54,014 nucleotides of DNA from Sphingobium sp. Its GTDB lineage: Bacteria; Pseudomonadota; Alphaproteobacteria; Sphingomonadales; Sphingomonadaceae. The position numbers were made by a program, and so were the translations under genes. Numbering within the stretch: the first letter of the stretch is position 1; each line of letters starts with the position of its first letter. Where the stretch lies: contig JACESO010000005.1 in the NCBI GenBank assembly GCA_013911745.1, positions 1-54,014 on the forward strand, written 5' to 3'. Under the pieces are notes generated by a model. That model saw only the letters and a program-made list of their open reading frames with translations, made no database searches and was not told where the DNA came from. Positions 16,912 through 25,258 of the stretch are shown one piece after another.

Positions 16912-17318
16912 TGGCCGAGTTCAGCTTTCATCATGGCGGCGTGAGCGTGCCCAGCCTGGACGCGGCAATCGACTGGTATGGCCGGGTGCTGGGCTTCGTG
17001 GTTGAAAAGTACTTCTACATCGAGGCAGCGCGGTCCCATGCGGCGATGGTGCGCAAGGGACCGTTGCGGTTCGAGCTGTTCGAGGTGGAGGGCGCCGCCC
17101 CGCTGCCCGAAGCACGCCGCCATCCGCCATCGGACCTTAAGACCCATGGCAACAAGCATGTCGCCTTTAGGGTCGATGACCTGGAGGCGTTTCTGGTCGA
17201 GATGGAGGAGAAGGGAGCGGACATCGCCTTTGTTGTGCGCGAGGCATTCGGCAAGGGGTGTTTCCTGCGCGATTGCGCGGGCAACCTAATAGAATTCGTC
17301 GACGAGCCAATCCCCTGA
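16911..17318 (+). CDS. VOC (glyoxalase/bleomycin resistance) family protein
   Basis: This 135-residue protein begins at ATG 16911, overlapping the preceding stop (TGATG). It has one pair of beta-alpha-beta-beta-beta modules: FHHGGVSVPSLDAAIDWYGRVLGF at the start, KHVAFRVDDLEAFLVEM in the middle and FLRDCAGNLIEFVD at the end. His7 or His8, the His in KHVAF and the Glu in LIEFVD provide a plausible metal site. It could be an isomerase, lyase or small dioxygenase acting with the hydrolase. It is followed by a strong terminator-like palindrome. Confidence 0.85.
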   Translation: MAEFSFHHGGVSVPSLDAAIDWYGRVLGFVVEKYFYIEAARSHAAMVRKGPLRFELFEVEGAAPLPEARRHPPSDLKTHGNKHVAFRVDDLEAFLVEMEEKGADIAFVVREAFGKGCFLRDCAGNLIEFVDEPIP

Positions 17319-17455
17319 AAAAAGGATATCCGCCGCTTAACTTCGCACTTTTCCTGCCCCTTTCGGCATGATCGAACAAAAGCGGGAAATATGATTGCGC
17401 CCGTCACGCCACCGAACAGTTTGAGGCGGCACGGATGGATATAAGCCAAAGGGCG

Positions 17456-17499
17456 TTCTATAGGACAGGCCGGCACGACTGCCGGCCTGTCCTATAGAA
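17456..17499. terminator. Perfect 20-bp inverted repeat, likely bidirectional terminator
   Basis: TTCTATAGGACAGGCCGGCA (17456-17475) and its exact complement at 17480-17499 enclose a 4-base loop (CGAC). It lies between the convergent VOC genes ending at 17318 (plus) and 17504 (minus). The stem is unusually long and perfect for a simple terminator. Confidence 0.75.
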
Positions 17500-17503
17500 T
17501 CCT

Positions 17504-18574
17504 TCATATGGCGTGTTCATCCGCTTCGCTGATATCAGCCAGCTTCCCTTCGACCGGCCGCTTGCCCGGCTGGCTCTTGCGATACGGTTCGAAGCTCGCG
17601 CGATCGGCGTCGAAGGCCATGTCCCAGGGGATGTTGTCGCCGCGAAAGATGGGTGGGGCGTTGTTGGACCAGAGCAGCGAACCGAAACGGAAGTCCCAGG
17701 CGCGCGGCACCCAGTTGTCGTCCAGATAATCGGTGTCGGCGTGATATTCCGCTTCCCCTGCCTTGCCCGGCATGTCGCAATAATAATAGATGGCCGACGA
17801 GATGCGGTGGCGCGATATGCCGCCCGAACTGTTCATCGTCTGGTTCTTCCAGCCCTTCGCCTCCATGATATTGGCACCGAGCATGACCTCGTCGATATCG
17901 TCCATGCCGAAGGCGATATGCATGAACTTGAAATGGTCGGGCGCTATCGGGAGGTCGCAATTCACCCAGAAAATCGAATGATGTTCGAACGTGCCGTCGG
18001 CGCGGGAAAAGATACCAGTGCCCTTGCTATGGTCGACATAGCGAAAGCCCAGATGCCGTTCGTAAAATTCGAAGCTGCCGACATAGTCGGGCGAGAAGAA
18101 GACGACATGGTTGATCGTTTTGGGGATCGCCCGACGCCGCCAGATCCGGTGCTGGTTGAAGCGCGGATAGGAACCCGGCGTGTTGACCGGGCTGGCTTCA
18201 CTGACCACCGGGCGCTTGGCCCAGACCCGCAGGGCGATGGGCTGGCCATCGGGGCAGGTGCAATGGATGGTGCCGTCCCCGTCGCGGCGAACGGCGACTT
18301 CGGTCGCCAAGCTCGCCGCAATCCGGTCGAGCGAGGCCACCGTGTCGACGCCCCAGACGGTTTCCTTCAGGCCATCGCCGGGGAACGGATCAGGCGTCGG
18401 CAGGCGCGGGTCGCCATGGCGGTAGAGGATGATGCGCGAACCCGAAGCGAGGCGGAAGGTCGCTTCCTGCTCGTCCGCCGCCTCCAGCGGCAGACCGAAG
18501 TCGGTCCAGAAACGGATATGTTCCGCCATGTCCGCGACCCCGAAGACCGCCGTTTCAACTCCCAATATGCTCAT
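17504..18574 (-). CDS. Two-domain VOC protein, probable extradiol ring-cleavage dioxygenase
   Basis: This 356-residue protein has an N-terminal VOC domain (residues 1-120) and a C-terminal VOC domain (about 150-290). The second domain has candidate Fe ligands His156 (INHVVFFS), His219 (MHIAFGMDD) and Glu276 (EAEYHAD), in the order of type I extradiol dioxygenases. Length and domain order match 2,3-dihydroxybiphenyl/catechol 2,3-dioxygenase-like enzymes but the sequence is not close enough to name a substrate. A C-terminal extension of about 60 residues is charged. It would open a catechol-type ring and feed the C-C hydrolases nearby. Confidence 0.78.
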   Translation of the reverse strand: MSILGVETAVFGVADMAEHIRFWTDFGLPLEAADEQEATFRLASGSRIILYRHGDPRLPTPDPFPGDGLKETVWGVDTVASLDRIAASLATEVAVRRDGDGTIHCTCPDGQPIALRVWAKRPVVSEASPVNTPGSYPRFNQHRIWRRRAIPKTINHVVFFSPDYVGSFEFYERHLGFRYVDHSKGTGIFSRADGTFEHHSIFWVNCDLPIAPDHFKFMHIAFGMDDIDEVMLGANIMEAKGWKNQTMNSSGGISRHRISSAIYYYCDMPGKAGEAEYHADTDYLDDNWVPRAWDFRFGSLLWSNNAPPIFRGDNIPWDMAFDADRASFEPYRKSQPGKRPVEGKLADISEADEHAI

Positions 18575-18638
18575 GCATGACTCCTCATCCTGGAGAGCAT
18601 CTTGGAGAGAGGTGCGGAGGAGCGGAAACGCATTTCAT

Positions 18639-18675
18639 GGTGGGCTGCTATCGGTGACGCCGATAGCAGCCCACC
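18639..18675. terminator. Perfect 16-bp hairpin after the desaturase-SDR operon
   Basis: GGTGGGCTGCTATCGG (18639-18654) pairs exactly with 18660-18675 around a 5-base loop (TGACG). It lies 4 bp beyond the minus-strand gene ending at 18680 and upstream of the extradiol-type gene. No clear U-tract follows, but the position fits a terminator of the 21302-18680 operon. Confidence 0.65.
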
Positions 18676-18679
18676 AGCC

Positions 18680-18910
18680 CTACCCCTTGCGGAACAGGAG
18701 CGTGAGCAGGAACAGGATGGTTTTGAAATCCAGCAATTTGAGTGCGGCGCGCGCTTCCGCCGGGGTCAGTTTGGCGACCATAGGCATCGCGCCGAAAATC
18801 TTGCCGCGGATGATGAGGGCGTTGCCGTCCCGCTCGATCTTGCGGACGGTCATCAGTTCCTTGTCCTGCGCGTCGAGGATTTTCATGACCGGAGGTTTGC
18901 TGTTCGTCAT
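18680..18910 (-). CDS. Small conserved-looking protein, 76 residues
   Basis: The start at 18910 overlaps the upstream flavoprotein stop (ATGA), so it is translationally coupled. The sequence has a beta-rich first half (MKILDAQDKELMTVRKIERDGNALIIRGKIFGAMPMVAKL) and a hydrophobic C-terminal helix (LLDFKTILFLLTLLF). No domain was recognised. The coupling suggests it serves the flavoprotein, for example as a membrane tether or small subunit. Confidence 0.6.
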   Translation of the reverse strand: MTNSKPPVMKILDAQDKELMTVRKIERDGNALIIRGKIFGAMPMVAKLTPAEARAALKLLDFKTILFLLTLLFRKG

Positions 18911-20496
18911 TGCACGGCTCCTGCGCAGACCTTGTCATAATCGATGCCCATATCGTCCATCATCTGGATTGCGGTGGCGCGGCCCGCGCCGAACACGCCG
19001 CCGCCCGGATGCATGAAGGGACCGACCAGATAGAGGCTCTCGATCCCTGGCACGCGGAAATGGCCAAGGTCGGGCGTCGGGCGGTGGCCTACCGACTGGT
19101 ACATGAAGGGCGCGCAGCCATGGATGTCGCCCTTGACGAAGCTGGCGGGACTGTCGCGTTCATGGTCGAGCGGCGAGCGCACCAGGGCGCCGATGATATT
19201 ATCCTCGTCCAGATTGCTGTAGAAGAGGCGATATTGCGCCAGGCTTTCCTGTGCGATCTCTTCCTTCATCCGGTCCCAGGCCGCCGGGCCGCCTTCGTGC
19301 AGGTCGTAGGGGGCGAAGGTAACGCCGTAGAAGACGCCGCCGCCCGCCGGCGCGCGGCTGGGATCGTTGGACGTGTTGTCGCCGCCCGCGATCAGGCGGC
19401 GGGGCGGCACGGTGCCGCGCCGCAGATGGTCATAGTCAAGCAGCATGTCGCGCATGGTATGGGTCTGGAGCAGTTCGGTCATGACACCCCCCTCCCCGTC
19501 CGACCAGCGCAGCTTCGCCCTTTCCTTCAGGGCCATGTGCAGCAGGTTGATCGAGAAGGTCGACGGCGTAACCCGCTCGGCGCGTTGCAGCACAGGCTCC
19601 GGCGTTTCCGACACGAAGCGGCGCAGGACATGGGGATGGATCGCGCCGATGACCCCATCCTTCGCCATGATCGTTTCGCCATCCGTAAGTTCAAGGCCAG
19701 TCGCCCTGCCAGACGAGACGATGACCCGCTTCACCTCCGCATTGCAGCGTACCTCCCCGCCCATATGCTCGATCGCGCGGACCAGCGCCTTGCTGAGTTC
19801 GCCCGATCCGCCCTTGGGCATCGAGACGCCATAGGTGTGGATGATGCCGGGCATCAGTAGCGCGCCCATGCCGGTGCCCAATTCGTCGGGCATCTGGAGA
19901 TTTTCGGTAACAAGCCGGACGATATGGATTTTGAGGCGGTCGCTCTCGAAATATTGGTTCACGACATCGAGCGCAGAGCGCTGCATCACGGCGAGCAGGA
20001 AGCGGCCCTCGTCCGACTGGTCCATCATCGCAACAAAGGCACCCATCGGGAAGGGCGGCGCGTAGAGGCCGCCCATGAACATCGGCAGCACGCCCCGGCT
20101 GATGCCGACAAAGCGGCGGTAGGCGTCCGCGTCGCGCGGGCTGTATTGCGCGATTTCCTGACAGGTGCGGTCGAGATCCTTCCATGATCGCATCACGGTG
20201 CCATCATCCCAGATGCTGACATGCGGCAGTTCGGGATAGATATAGTCTAGGCCGAATTTGCCGATCAGGCCCAACTCGTCCTCGCGGATCATCGGGTTGC
20301 CCTGGATCATGATATGGACGTTGCTATGTTCGTCATGCCAGTAGCCCGGCGTGATGAGTTCGCGGGTGGAGACGCCGCCGCCGAAATGGGGCTTGCGTTC
20401 GAGGACCAGCACTTTCTTGCCCGCCTTGGCCATATAGGCCGCGGCGGTCAGGCCATTATGGCCCGCGCCCATGACGACGATGTCGTAATTGCTCAT
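18907..20496 (-). CDS. FAD-dependent oxidoreductase, phytoene desaturase-like
   Basis: This 529-residue protein starts with the FAD-binding Rossmann motif VVMGAGHNGLTAAAYMAKAGKKVLVLERK (Gly10, Gly12, Gly15, Glu33) and ends with the family's second FAD motif (LYLVGPFMHPGGGVFGAGRATAIQMMDD). This pattern is that of the phytoene desaturase/all-trans-retinol saturase superfamily, which dehydrogenates or isomerises lipophilic molecules. It overlaps the SDR stop upstream (20493-20496) and the small gene downstream. Nothing else suggests carotenoid synthesis here, so a catabolic dehydrogenation is more likely. Confidence 0.85.
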   Translation of the reverse strand: MSNYDIVVMGAGHNGLTAAAYMAKAGKKVLVLERKPHFGGGVSTRELITPGYWHDEHSNVHIMIQGNPMIREDELGLIGKFGLDYIYPELPHVSIWDDGTVMRSWKDLDRTCQEIAQYSPRDADAYRRFVGISRGVLPMFMGGLYAPPFPMGAFVAMMDQSDEGRFLLAVMQRSALDVVNQYFESDRLKIHIVRLVTENLQMPDELGTGMGALLMPGIIHTYGVSMPKGGSGELSKALVRAIEHMGGEVRCNAEVKRVIVSSGRATGLELTDGETIMAKDGVIGAIHPHVLRRFVSETPEPVLQRAERVTPSTFSINLLHMALKERAKLRWSDGEGGVMTELLQTHTMRDMLLDYDHLRRGTVPPRRLIAGGDNTSNDPSRAPAGGGVFYGVTFAPYDLHEGGPAAWDRMKEEIAQESLAQYRLFYSNLDEDNIIGALVRSPLDHERDSPASFVKGDIHGCAPFMYQSVGHRPTPDLGHFRVPGIESLYLVGPFMHPGGGVFGAGRATAIQMMDDMGIDYDKVCAGAVQ

Positions 20497-21302
20497 GCAT
20501 GTTCTCCGAAAAAGGCACGGAACTGGCTGATGCCGGGGACGTGGCTGGCACAGCCGCCATCAGCGACGAGCAACTGGCCGGTGATATTGCGGGCAGCGTC
20601 GGAAGCGAGGAAGGCGACGGTTTCGGCAATGTCCTCCGGCTCGCCGAGGCGGTCGCGCAGGGTTTCAGCCTCCACCGCCTGACGCAATGGCGGCGGGAAG
20701 GCGGCGCGCAGCGCGGGGGTCATCGTCATGCCCGGCGCGATCGCGTTGCAGCGGATCCCGTGCGGGCCATGGCTGGCGGCGATCGAGCGGGTCATCTGGA
20801 TGATCGCCGCCTTGGACGAGCTGTAGGCCGCCTGGATCATATGGCCCTGCAACGCCAGGTTGCTGACGGTGTTGACGATATTGCCGCGCGTGGCCCTCAA
20901 ATGGGGGAGCGCGGCGCGGCAGGCGACCATGGTGCCGCGCACATTGACGGCATAGGTGCGGTCCCACAGCGCGGTGCTCATCTGTTCGATGTCGCCATCC
21001 TGCCGCGCGACGTCGGGGCCGAGCAGGGCGGCGTTATTGTGCAGGATGTCCAATTGGCGGAAATGGTCGATGGTGTCGGCGATCATCGCCTGCGTGGAGG
21101 CTTCGCTTTCCAGGTCGAGCGCGACGGCAAGCGCATCGGGCAGCTCCGCCGCAAGCACGCGCGCCGCGTCGAAGGCGATGTCGGCGATCACGACCCGCGC
21201 GCCGCGCGTCGCCATCAATCGCGCGGTCGCCGCGCCGATGCCGCCCGCCCCCCCGGTGATGATCGCCACTTTTCCATCCAGACGGATCGCGTCTGTGGGC
21301 AT
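20493..21302 (-). CDS. SDR family oxidoreductase
   Basis: This 269-residue protein has the cofactor motif TGGAGGIG, LHNNAALLG for the NNAG position, the catalytic YSSSK and DGG near the end (VADGGCASH). The C-terminus HVPGISQFRAFFGEHA is slightly longer than in the other SDRs of the window. It is the first gene of the SDR-flavoprotein-small protein unit and is divergent from the HxlR-type regulator, with a 74-bp gap that must hold the promoters. Confidence 0.87.
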   Translation of the reverse strand: MPTDAIRLDGKVAIITGGAGGIGAATARLMATRGARVVIADIAFDAARVLAAELPDALAVALDLESEASTQAMIADTIDHFRQLDILHNNAALLGPDVARQDGDIEQMSTALWDRTYAVNVRGTMVACRAALPHLRATRGNIVNTVSNLALQGHMIQAAYSSSKAAIIQMTRSIAASHGPHGIRCNAIAPGMTMTPALRAAFPPPLRQAVEAETLRDRLGEPEDIAETVAFLASDAARNITGQLLVADGGCASHVPGISQFRAFFGEHA

Positions 21303-21376
21303 CGCCCTCTCCTCTCTTGCTCTTGTCGGCGAGCATCATATGCTGCGCAGCATGAGCGGGAAGACGGCACTTTTTT

Positions 21377-21844
21377 GTGCCCTTCAAAACGCATGGGCAG
21401 ATGATGGATTTCGACGACTTCGATGAGGTAGCGCGCGAGGGGCTGACGGCGCTGGCGTGGGAGATGGCGGAGCATGGCGCGCAACGCGACGCGCCGATCC
21501 GCACTATTTTCGGCCTGCTGGGCGACCGCTGGTCGATGCTGATCCTGTTGCTGCTTGCTATCGTACCATTCCGCCATGCCGAACTGCGCCGCCTGCTCGA
21601 CCGGCTGAGCGCGGAAGGCAGGATTTCGCAGCGGGTGCTAACGCTCAAGCTGCGGCTGCTGGAGCGCAACGGGCTGGTGGCGCGATCGGTCAGCGAAGAT
21701 GTTCCGCCCAAGGTAGGCTATGCGCTGACGCCCTTGGGCGCCGAACTGGTGGAGGAAGCGCGCCGGCTGCTGGGCTGGGTGCAGGCCAGCAGCGTGCAAA
21801 TCAATCAGGCACGGGCGGCCTTCGACCGGATGGAGGACGTCTAA
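21377..21844 (+). CDS. HxlR-type winged-helix transcriptional regulator
   Basis: This 155-residue protein has a winged-helix domain matching the HxlR family: IFGLLGDRWSMLILLLLA, RHAELRRLLDRL, ISQRVLTLKLRLLERNGLVARSV and VGYALTPLGAELVEEARRLL. The start is uncertain: GTG 21377 is the longest, ATG 21401 or 21404 are alternatives. It is divergent from the SDR-flavoprotein operon and probably regulates it. Its stop overlaps the convergent LysR gene by 4 bp. Confidence 0.82.
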   Translation: MPFKTHGQMMDFDDFDEVAREGLTALAWEMAEHGAQRDAPIRTIFGLLGDRWSMLILLLLAIVPFRHAELRRLLDRLSAEGRISQRVLTLKLRLLERNGLVARSVSEDVPPKVGYALTPLGAELVEEARRLLGWVQASSVQINQARAAFDRMEDV

Positions 21845-22854
21845 CCGCGCGACTTGGGCGTCGAATCGCTCAGGAATTGCGCGGCCAGTTCCTCGCGCGA
21901 TACCCGCGCCTCGTCCAGCGATACGACGGAAGGATCGCGTGTCGGGTCGGCGGGCATCTGCGTATAGGACATGATCCGTTCGACGACCCAGCGGATCGCC
22001 GGATCATTGTTGCTGGAAATATGCCACTGGATCGCTTCGCGAATGGGAGGGATGTCCATCGGCACTTCGCGCAGGGTCAACGGCAGATAAGCAGCCATGC
22101 GGGTCGCCAGCCGCCGGTGCATAGTTGCGATCCGGTCGGAGCCGATGACGAGGCCGGGAAGGGAAAGAAAACTGTGGGTTACGATGTCGACCCGGCGCTG
22201 ACGCTTCTGACGACGTACGAACCAGTCCTCGAACGCCGACACCCGTGCCCGGCCGAAGCGGGCGGTGACATGGCCAAGCTCGAAATAGAGCTCCTTGGTC
22301 ATCGGCCCGTCCATCGCCGGATTGCCGTTCCAGCCGACGACGACATAATCATCCTCGAACAATATCTGGCTGGGGTGGTCGGCAGAAATCGCATAGTCGA
22401 TAGTGATGAGCAGGTCGATGGCGCCGCGTTCAAGCGATTCCAGCAAGGCTTCGCTCAGCGACTGGATTTCGAACCGCATACCGGGCGCCTGCCGTTGCAG
22501 GTCGGTCATGGCCGCGGCCAGCAGCACTTCGGTGATATAGTCCGACGCCATGATGCGGATCGTCCGGTCGGACGTGGCGGGATCGAACGGCGGCGGCACG
22601 GCGATGGTCGAGCGGATCTGTTCCAGAACGGCGCGGACCGGATCGACCAGCCCTTCGGCGCGGGCGGTCAGCACCATCTGCCGCCCCTTCTGCACCAGCA
22701 GATCATCGGCGAAATAGTCGCGTAGACGACCCAGGGCGGAGGATGTGGCGGACTGGGACAGGCAGATGCGGTCGGCCGCCAGGCTGACGCTGCGTTCGGC
22801 AAGCAGCGCGTCGAGCGCCACCAGCAGGTTGAGGTCCAGCCTGTCGAAACGCAT
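21841..22854 (-). CDS. LysR family transcriptional regulator
   Basis: This 337-residue protein has the N-terminal LysR helix-turn-helix (LDLNLLVALDALLAERSVSLAADRICLSQSATSSALGRLRDYFADDLL) and a substrate-binding domain beginning near residue 90 (RTIRIMASDYITEVLLAAAM). The HTH wording LNLLVALDALLAE is the NodD/LinR-like branch, often tied to aromatic compound responses. It follows the epimerase gene by 13 bp on the same strand and may control the sulfatase/receptor side of the region. Confidence 0.9.
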   Translation of the reverse strand: MRFDRLDLNLLVALDALLAERSVSLAADRICLSQSATSSALGRLRDYFADDLLVQKGRQMVLTARAEGLVDPVRAVLEQIRSTIAVPPPFDPATSDRTIRIMASDYITEVLLAAAMTDLQRQAPGMRFEIQSLSEALLESLERGAIDLLITIDYAISADHPSQILFEDDYVVVGWNGNPAMDGPMTKELYFELGHVTARFGRARVSAFEDWFVRRQKRQRRVDIVTHSFLSLPGLVIGSDRIATMHRRLATRMAAYLPLTLREVPMDIPPIREAIQWHISSNNDPAIRWVVERIMSYTQMPADPTRDPSVVSLDEARVSREELAAQFLSDSTPKSRG

Positions 22855-22867
22855 GATCCCCTCCTCC

Positions 22868-23797
22868 TTAGCCTGCGGCTATGACCGACAGCGCGTTGGC
22901 GACCAGTGTAGCAGCATCGCCGTCATGGACAAAGCCCGCGCGGTCGGCAGCGGGGGTGGCAAGCGGCGGATGCGCGCCAAAGGCCGCTTCCAGCGCGGCA
23001 TTGGGTTCATAGGTGACGAGATCGGTCGATGCCCCGCACTGATGCGCGATTTCCGCCGCCAGATCGCCCATGGTGATGCGCTGGGCAGGCAAGGTGACGA
23101 CGCGGGTGACGGGCATCAGCGCTGGGTCCATGGTCAGGGCATGAGCCAGATTGCCGGCGCAGCACGCGACCGATTGCGCCCAGATGGTCGCACCCTGCGA
23201 CACCGGGCTGACGAACGGTTCACCGCCACGCAGCGCGTGGAACAGGTCGCTCATGAAGGCTGATTTCATCCCCGATGGTCCCTTGGGCCGGGCAAGGATG
23301 CCGGGCAGGCGGACGCTGATCCCCTCGATCTCGCCGCGATGGTGCATCATGGCGATAGCGGTTTCCATCATCGCCTTATGCCCGCCATAGACCATGCGCG
23401 GGGCGAGCGGGGTTGCGTCATCCACCCCGCCAGCGGGCAGCGGATCGCCGAACACCGCGATCGAGCTGGCATAGACGATGCGGGGGCGGTTGCCCGCTGC
23501 TTTCGCCGCGTCCAGTAGGTCATACATCGCATCGATATTGATGCGGCGCGAGGCGGCGGGATCGGCTTCGGCCGCGCCGCCCGGCACGGTGGCCAGATGG
23601 ACGAGCGCGCTGCATCCGTCCGCAAAAGCGTCGGCCCGGACAGGGAGGGACGCGATGTCGCCCACCACGGCCCGCGCGCCTGCCGGGATGCCGCCCGCCG
23701 CGCTGTCCATGCCGACGACGCTCTCACCCGCGTCCAGCAGGCGTTGCACAAGCTGGCGGCCGACGAAGCCGCCCGCGCCCGTTACGATGATGGTCAT
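22868..23797 (-). CDS. NAD-dependent epimerase/dehydratase family protein (extended SDR)
   Basis: This 309-residue protein starts with MTIIVTGAGGFVGRQLVQRL, giving the extended SDR motif TGxxGxxG. It has YASSIAVFGDP and the catalytic YGGHK (Tyr and Lys about 170-174). The central region (VRLPGILARPKGPSGMKSAFMSD) is typical of the D-erythronate dehydrogenase/DenD-like and lactone-forming members. It sits between the sulfatase (3 bp upstream) and the LysR gene. The substrate is not clear; sugar acids are as likely as ring-derived compounds. Confidence 0.85.
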   Translation of the reverse strand: MTIIVTGAGGFVGRQLVQRLLDAGESVVGMDSAAGGIPAGARAVVGDIASLPVRADAFADGCSALVHLATVPGGAAEADPAASRRINIDAMYDLLDAAKAAGNRPRIVYASSIAVFGDPLPAGGVDDATPLAPRMVYGGHKAMMETAIAMMHHRGEIEGISVRLPGILARPKGPSGMKSAFMSDLFHALRGGEPFVSPVSQGATIWAQSVACCAGNLAHALTMDPALMPVTRVVTLPAQRITMGDLAAEIAHQCGASTDLVTYEPNAALEAAFGAHPPLATPAADRAGFVHDGDAATLVANALSVIAAG

Positions 23798-23800
23798 GAT

Positions 23801-25189
23801 CTAATATCTGTCCGCATAATGAGCACGCACATCCTCGCTATAGCTTCCGAGCGGGTAGGCGAGCATCTGGCTGTTCCAAGCATCCCATTGCAGGCGCATC
23901 GCCTTGAGCCGCGCGGGATCGTCGGGCGCGAGATCGGCACGTTCGCGCGCGTCGCTGGCGAGGTCGAACAGATGTTCCTTGTCGCCCAGTTTGAGATATT
24001 TCCAGTTGCCCTGGCGCAAGGCGGCCTGGCCATTGGCATTGAACCGCCAGTAGAGGGTGCGATCGATGGGGGCAGCACGGCCGGTGAGTTGCGCCGACAG
24101 GTCGAGGCCGTCGAACGTGCCGGCCCTTGCACCATTGCCGCCAGCCATGGCGAGCAGGGTCGGGAGGAAATCCATCGAGATCATCACCTGATCGCTGGTC
24201 GAGCCTGGGGCGATATGGCCGGGCCATCGGGCGAGCAGGGGTACGCGTATGCCACCTTCCAGCAGCTCGCCCTTTACGCCGGTGAAGGGCCAGGTTTCGG
24301 AAAAGCGTTCGCCGCCATTGTCGCTGGTGAAGATGATGATTGTATTCTCGGCCTTGCCGCTGCGCTCCAGCGCCGCCAGCAGCTTGGCGACATTCTGGTC
24401 CATCGCCTCGACCATCTCCTTATATTTGGCGAGGCTTCCGCCATTATAGTGAAAGGAGCCATCGAGCATCGGCGCAACTGCGGCGTCGTCGCGCCCTTCC
24501 CAGGGCCAGTGCGGCGCATTGAAATGCAGGCTGAGAAAGAAGGGCTTGTCGCCCGCCTGCTCGACCGTCTTCACGGCTTCGTCACCGAACAGATCGGTGA
24601 GATAGCCGTTACGCTCGATCGGCGTATCACCTTGGGCCAGGCCGACGCCCACGTCCTTTTTGCCCATCACCATGTGATGTCGGAAATAGTCGGCCGCGCC
24701 TTCGACGATCCCGAAAAATTCGTCATAGCCGTGGCGGAGCGGGCTATGTTTGGGCGGTTCGCCCAGATGCCATTTCCCCACTAGCTTTGTGCGATAACCC
24801 TGGCCGCGCAGGACCGAGGCGATGCTAGGTCGGTCGACCGGCACGCCAATGCCGTCCGGTGCGCCGGGGCCTAGCGGCTCCTCGACGCCGATCGGGAAGC
24901 GATATTGGTAGCAGCCCGTCAGCAGTGCGGTACGGGTTGGCGAGCAGATGGCGCTGTTGGCATAGCCCTGCCGCAGCGTAATACCCTGGGCCCCGATGCT
25001 GTCGATAGCGGGGGTGCGGATATGGTGCGACCCGGTGCAGGACAGGTCGGCATAGCCCAGATCGTCGGCCATGATGAAGATGATGTTGGGGCGGACCTTG
25101 CCGACCGGCGCAGTAGCACCCTCCCCGCTGGCGGCCAGTGTCCCGAGCGCGCCTACGCCGGCAATAAAAGCCCGTCTGTCCAACTGCAT
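23801..25189 (-). CDS. Tat-exported type I sulfatase
   Basis: This 462-residue protein has a Tat-like signal (MQLDRRAFIAGVGALGTLAASGEGA), the N-terminal metal-binding site ADDLGYADL (Asp42-Asp43) and the formylglycine motif CSPTRTALLTG with Cys82, Pro84 and Arg86. GKWHLGE and FTSDNGGE complete the active site. Such enzymes remove sulfate esters from aryl or carbohydrate substrates after maturation by a formylglycine-generating enzyme or anSME; no such gene is in the window. It follows the TonB receptor on the same strand, a pairing that suggests uptake followed by periplasmic desulfation. Confidence 0.92.
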   Translation of the reverse strand: MQLDRRAFIAGVGALGTLAASGEGATAPVGKVRPNIIFIMADDLGYADLSCTGSHHIRTPAIDSIGAQGITLRQGYANSAICSPTRTALLTGCYQYRFPIGVEEPLGPGAPDGIGVPVDRPSIASVLRGQGYRTKLVGKWHLGEPPKHSPLRHGYDEFFGIVEGAADYFRHHMVMGKKDVGVGLAQGDTPIERNGYLTDLFGDEAVKTVEQAGDKPFFLSLHFNAPHWPWEGRDDAAVAPMLDGSFHYNGGSLAKYKEMVEAMDQNVAKLLAALERSGKAENTIIIFTSDNGGERFSETWPFTGVKGELLEGGIRVPLLARWPGHIAPGSTSDQVMISMDFLPTLLAMAGGNGARAGTFDGLDLSAQLTGRAAPIDRTLYWRFNANGQAALRQGNWKYLKLGDKEHLFDLASDARERADLAPDDPARLKAMRLQWDAWNSQMLAYPLGSYSEDVRAHYADRY

Positions 25190-25211
25190 GATCGTCCTTC
25201 CGGAAGTGTCG

Positions 25212-25237
25212 GGAGCAGGACCGCCAGGCCCTGCTCC
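25212..25237. terminator. Hairpin between TonB receptor and sulfatase genes
   Basis: GGAGCAGG (25212-25219) pairs with CCTGCTCC (25230-25237) around a 10-base loop. It lies in the 69-bp gap between the receptor stop and the sulfatase start, both minus strand. It might reduce read-through or stabilise the upstream message; a full stop is not certain. Confidence 0.45.
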
Positions 25238-25258
25238 TTTACCCTATCCTCGTTTGCT

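Noticed and set aside
17513-18580. 355-residue plus-strand frame over the extradiol-type VOC gene
   Set aside because: Exact antisense shadow; the minus-strand protein has two VOC domains and metal ligands.
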